NCBI GenBank assembly: GCA_020055645.1
Contig: CM034548.1
Location: forward strand, 7,192,001 to 7,256,000
Direction of reading: 5' to 3'
Source of the DNA: Tomocerus qinae
Taxonomy: Eukaryota > Arthropoda > Collembola > Entomobryomorpha > Tomoceridae
DNA: 64,000 bases
Under the pieces are notes generated by a model that was given only the letters and a program-made list of their open reading frames with translations, made no database searches and had not been told where the DNA came from. The translations under genes were made by a program, and so were the position numbers. This document shows, one piece after another, positions 59,949-64,000 of the stretch. Position 1 is the stretch's first letter. The number at the start of each line of letters is the position of its first letter.

Positions 59949-60951
59949 CTGCAAATATTATAACAGTCATTATAGTTTACAACTTCTGTTCTATTGTGTT
60001 GATTTGTGGTGCGTGATTAATTTATTTTCTCAATGCTAATCACTATATAACTGCAAATAAATATCTATGTACGTAAAACACCTGTAAAAATTTTACTTTC
60101 AATGCTCCGCAAATTGAATGTCTTGTATTTTTGTTGCAACATTTGCAAAAGTAATAAAAAATTGCAGTACATAAATATTACAAAAAGTTGCCTCTGTTAA
60201 TTGAAAGTCATTGAAAAATAAAACTTCAAAATCATACACGAATTTAATAAGCAAAGTGCGTAGTTAATTAACCCTTTTTGTGAGATGACACTAAACAACT
60301 GTGTTAATTAGAGTAGATTCGTAGGAAATAATAAGTTCAAGCTTCTGTAAATTATTGCATAAATTTTTTATATTAATTTCGGAAGACAATTTAATTTTTG
60401 ATTAAATTGAAACCTTTTATTCTCCTTTCCTTCCTCTTGTTATCAATAATTTAATTACAACTTTGGTTTTAATAGATATTGAGTTAAATATTGAGAAAAA
60501 TAGAATCCGACAGAGTCTATTTTAATCAAAATATGTAAATTCTAGGAGCGAAAATGCATCTTTCTACTGTTCCTTGATAACTGTGACCGCATTTATCATG
60601 TAAGCCAAACATTTTCTTGGATTTTCTCACCAACCTGTCAGAGAGAAAGAGGAGACAGGAAAACACGATCTGTTCAGCGCAGCCCCTCAAAGGAACAATT
60701 TAACCCGTCAAGAGTACCATTCAACCGCAATGTTACTGATCTGGCCATAAGTACATAGTGGAGCAAGGAGCTATTATCGCATGTAAGTAAGTGTATGTAG
60801 TATGCATTTACTTAGATTACAAGGAAACCCTTAGATGTTTTTATCGAAGTATAATAATAATATGTGGTTATTAGAATCAAATCAAATCAAGACCAATTCT
60901 TTATGCTGACTAAAAGGAGATGAAGAACTAATAATGTAATAATAATCTTAC

Positions 60952-60968
60952 GTGCTGTAGCCTCCAAC
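60952..60968 (-). other. possible 17-nt microexon
   Basis: On the - strand it lies between GCTATTTTTCAG and the donor GTAAGA. A second 3' splice site, CATTTAACTGCAG, stands 19 bases further upstream, so a 36-nt form is also possible. With the 37-nt segment at 62991 before it and the 62-nt segment at 59887 after it, the 17-nt form keeps one reading frame. Confidence 0.25.
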
Positions 60969-62990
60969 CTGAAAAATAGCAAAACGACTGCAGTTAAATG
61001 AAAGAAACTCGCACCATAGTGCAGTGTGCAGTAGCAACTTTCAATTAATTTTACATAACCATCCAAATCATAAAATAATCATGCGAGCGTCGTCTCATCA
61101 GCCGTGAACCGACGCAAGTAATGAGATTTTGATATATAAATTCAATCGATAAGTTTTTTCAGCATTTCCCTTGTAATACCTTTTGCAGGTGCTATTATAT
61201 TAAATTATATTAGCCATAAACTTCACTATTACGATCTTGTACTACCCAATAATTAGAATTTATTTAATAGTCAATTTATTTTATAGGTACACACCATTAT
61301 AGTCCATCAATATACAAGAAGATGCTAAAACGAATGTTATAGTTATGCTATAGCAACATTAATAGCTATTCTATAACTATGCATTAGATATCTCTATATT
61401 TTGACAGCGGTGCAAATCTTTTAGAACTTACGATCTTGATAAATAGATAGTAGACACTTTTTTTCTGACTTACTTATAAATGATACATTTAGAAGTGCAT
61501 TTATATTGTCATTAAAATATTCTAAGTTAAGTTAAAGTATTTACTGAAATAGTGCATTGAATTTTATAGATGTGACTAGATAATAGTTTTTATAAGGACC
61601 AGTTTGGATATTGTCACTTCCTCTGGTCAGAAAAACTACAATATTGCATCCAGGAGCGTTATTGACATGGTGGAAGTATTTATTATCTGGATATTTTATA
61701 TGGGATAGTATGAAATGAGAATTAATGGATGCAAGTAGGTATAGTATAATGATATTGCATAGTAAGTGCGTAATAGAGAGGAAGATCAAGTCAGAAGAGT
61801 GAGAACTTCTTTTTGAGTTATTCAAAAATTGAATGGCTTGGCCGATGTCGGTGGACTCGACAGAACTAATACAGAAGGTGCACTACAAAAGCTAATCGCA
61901 GAGTCAGTCAGTGGTCAGTGAGTAGAACAAAGTATTACTGACAGTTAGTTACCTTATGTATAAGTTTGCAAATAGTAGTAAACTTGTAATTAGACAGAAA
62001 ACATTATTATAGTAGTGGCACAGTACTGCAGTGGATTTGATACGTAGAAGGAATCTAACAATCTGTGAGTGTGCATCTGACAATGCTATAATACATACAT
62101 ACACACATAGATAGCAAATAGTCGTCGTAGTAGAGAGATAGCAAGTATAAGTATGTAGTGATATGCAGGCAAAAACAAAATCTGGTCTGGTTTACCTTCC
62201 CAAACATCCTACCTCATATTATTAATTGCCTGATCACTTCTTTCCATTCTCAACTCGAGTGTTTTGCATTTTACAACAGAGCAATCAAAATCAACTACTA
62301 GACATTAAATGAGGTAACATTTGTGTTGGGAATTGAATCGAGCCGAATCAAATTATCCCCTGAATGAATTGAACGCATTGATAGATGAACATATAAATTC
62401 ACATGCATATTACACCGGAGTATGAGACGAGTATTGTTGTAGTTGCATTGAATTGGTTGCAGTCAGTCAAACCAAATCAAGTCAAGTTATAAGAGTAGTG
62501 TATCAATATTACAAACAATGTTTTGAGAAATGGAAATTAAATGATATTGCAAACTATACAAGAACAACTATAATAATTCATCACTGGATTGAACTAATTC
62601 TCAGCGTAGTACGAACCAAGTGTAGTTGTAATTTATCTTCATGAGTCGATGCTAAGTGCAAGGACTTTGCTACACTTTGCTATTTCCTTTTCTTAGAATT
62701 ATTACCGATCTACAATAAAGAAATTAGTCACAGAACTCATGAATACACACAATAATATTCTTTGTAATGCAGTAGTAGTAGTAGAGACACAAGTATTTCC
62801 TATTGTGTAGCCACCAACCGGGGGTCCACGAAAAACATAACTTACTGAACTCACATTTCCATTTGTAATTTAGATATAATATCAATTTACATTAATGTAC
62901 GATAAGTGTATTAGAATTGTGTCTTCTATCTGCCTCTAGAATGCACTTCACACACAACAGTCATCATAACAACCGAGTAAGTATACTCAC
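60969..62990. other. probable intron or intergenic DNA
   Basis: AT-rich, no supported gene. If the short exons on the - strand are real, this is an intron between them. Confidence 0.45.
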
Positions 62991-63027
62991 GCACTTGTTT
63001 AACCATAGCAGCCTTCTTAGAGCGTAA
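62991..63027 (-). other. possible internal coding exon, 37 nt
   Basis: On the - strand it is preceded by TATTGTAATTGCAG and followed by the strong donor GTGAGTA. One frame reads LRSKKAAMVKQV and leaves one base. Both splice sites are good. No family is recognised; the gene would extend beyond the right end of the window. Confidence 0.35.
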
Positions 63028-64000
63028 CTGCAATTACAATACCAATAAGGCATGTTGCAGTAGTAGTAGCAGAGCGGAGTAATAATAACACAACAATAAG
63101 TAATGAGAAAAGCACTCCGCTTTGGTATGTAAATAAGGTAATGTGTACAAGCAATTGCCCTATCAGTTTACTATTTCAAAAAAATAACAACATCATCGCT
63201 AAAATGAAGTTTGGTATGTTTTTTACCCAGTAAAATGTAGTGTGATTTTTGTAAATGACTAGTCCACTTTATAGACTGCCTTTACTAGTATTTACTATAC
63301 TGCTGCAATACAATACCATCCTGAAATGAAGAATTGCTTTTTTACAATAAAATCCTGTCTAAGAAAAAATGCAGCTCTTGCGTCTCATTTCATTTGGAAA
63401 CGAGATAGCCTAGGAACATGTTGGAAATTTAATGGACACAATTAACAGGAATGTAATCATTTTACTACTACAAGGCAGATACTTATGCATGTATTTATTG
63501 CTTTGTTGTTATATTTTAAGTTTACATCCAAGATGTATTTATGGAGGCGTGTTTGAGTCACCATTTACCATACCATCCGATCTAAACGCATCTCTTCTTT
63601 GGCCGATTCTTCTGCGGCCATTAACAACCAATACTATTACCCTATTAACTGTTTCAAGAGTACTAGAGACCTATTACACACTATTACTACATCTCTGAGC
63701 TCTCCAGACAGACGTACGACTCAATCCATTAATTTTCTTTGTTAGTGACAGAGATGCTTAGTGCACTGCAGGCGACCAGAATGGCTATGTGTCAGTGTGA
63801 ATAAGCATGGGTGGATTTTTACTCTCCAAGTGTCCACTACGGTGTGTGCCTTCTCCTCTGACATTAAATGTCCTTTCCAAGTGATAATTAAGTTGTTCAT
63901 GCCCATGTTTTTAGTCAATATGTAAGTATACATTACAAAACAGTTGGATATTATACCCATAATAATTGATAGTAAAACACTCGAGTGATTTTCAGGACAG
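63028..64000. other. unassigned right edge
   Basis: Short random frames only. A - strand 3' splice-like site (AATTCTTCATTTCAG) lies near 63324, but the segment behind it closes without a clear donor. Confidence 0.5.

Overview
This window looks like AT-rich arthropod nuclear DNA. The coding genes have introns with GT-AG boundaries. Proteins include a Krüppel-like factor, a MYND-SET protein of the arthropod SMYD type, an L1/CR1-like retrotransposon, BEL/Pao and Mutator-like remnants, and many short hAT-like insertions. A hexapod is most likely. A springtail would fit the general character, but that is only a guess.

Layout. Positions 1-651 hold the 3' coding end of a KLF transcription factor (three C2H2 fingers, + strand). 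Positions 652-25,800 are mostly gene-poor: a 3' UTR, then AT-rich DNA with a few splice-flanked open segments that may be exons (1337, 5561, 12823, 13766, 17465, 19441). From about 25.8 to 30.1 kb lies an intact two-ORF LINE. Its ORF2 has no usable AUG and sits in the -1 frame behind a U UUU UUA slippery heptamer at the ORF1 stop.

From 32 to 48.6 kb the DNA is a transposon mosaic. It holds four short elements, each flanked by its own perfect 8-bp target duplication (GTTAGGCA, CTAGTAAC, CATGTCGA, GCATTAAT). One is built almost wholly of the pentamer GGCTC/GCTCG; another carries a nested copy of a second family. Also present are a BEL/Pao integrase fragment, a Mutator-like (MULE) deletion derivative with repeat-filled inverted ends, a 40-bp and a 29-bp minisatellite, several palindromes and diverged repeat pairs. 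Two host genes lie in this zone: a four-exon SMYD gene (43263-45364, +) whose SET motif NHSC is changed to AHSC, and a newly assembled two-exon gene on the - strand (46642-47536) for a 95-residue protein with a C-terminal membrane anchor. Its intron carries one of the hAT-like elements, and the MULE lies just upstream.

From 48.6 to 64 kb no long reading frame is convincing. On the - strand between 59.9 and 63.0 kb three very short segments have splice sites on both sides and compatible phases, which suggests a small-exon gene crossing the right end of the window. Apart from the LINE ORFs, the genes show no operon-like link.
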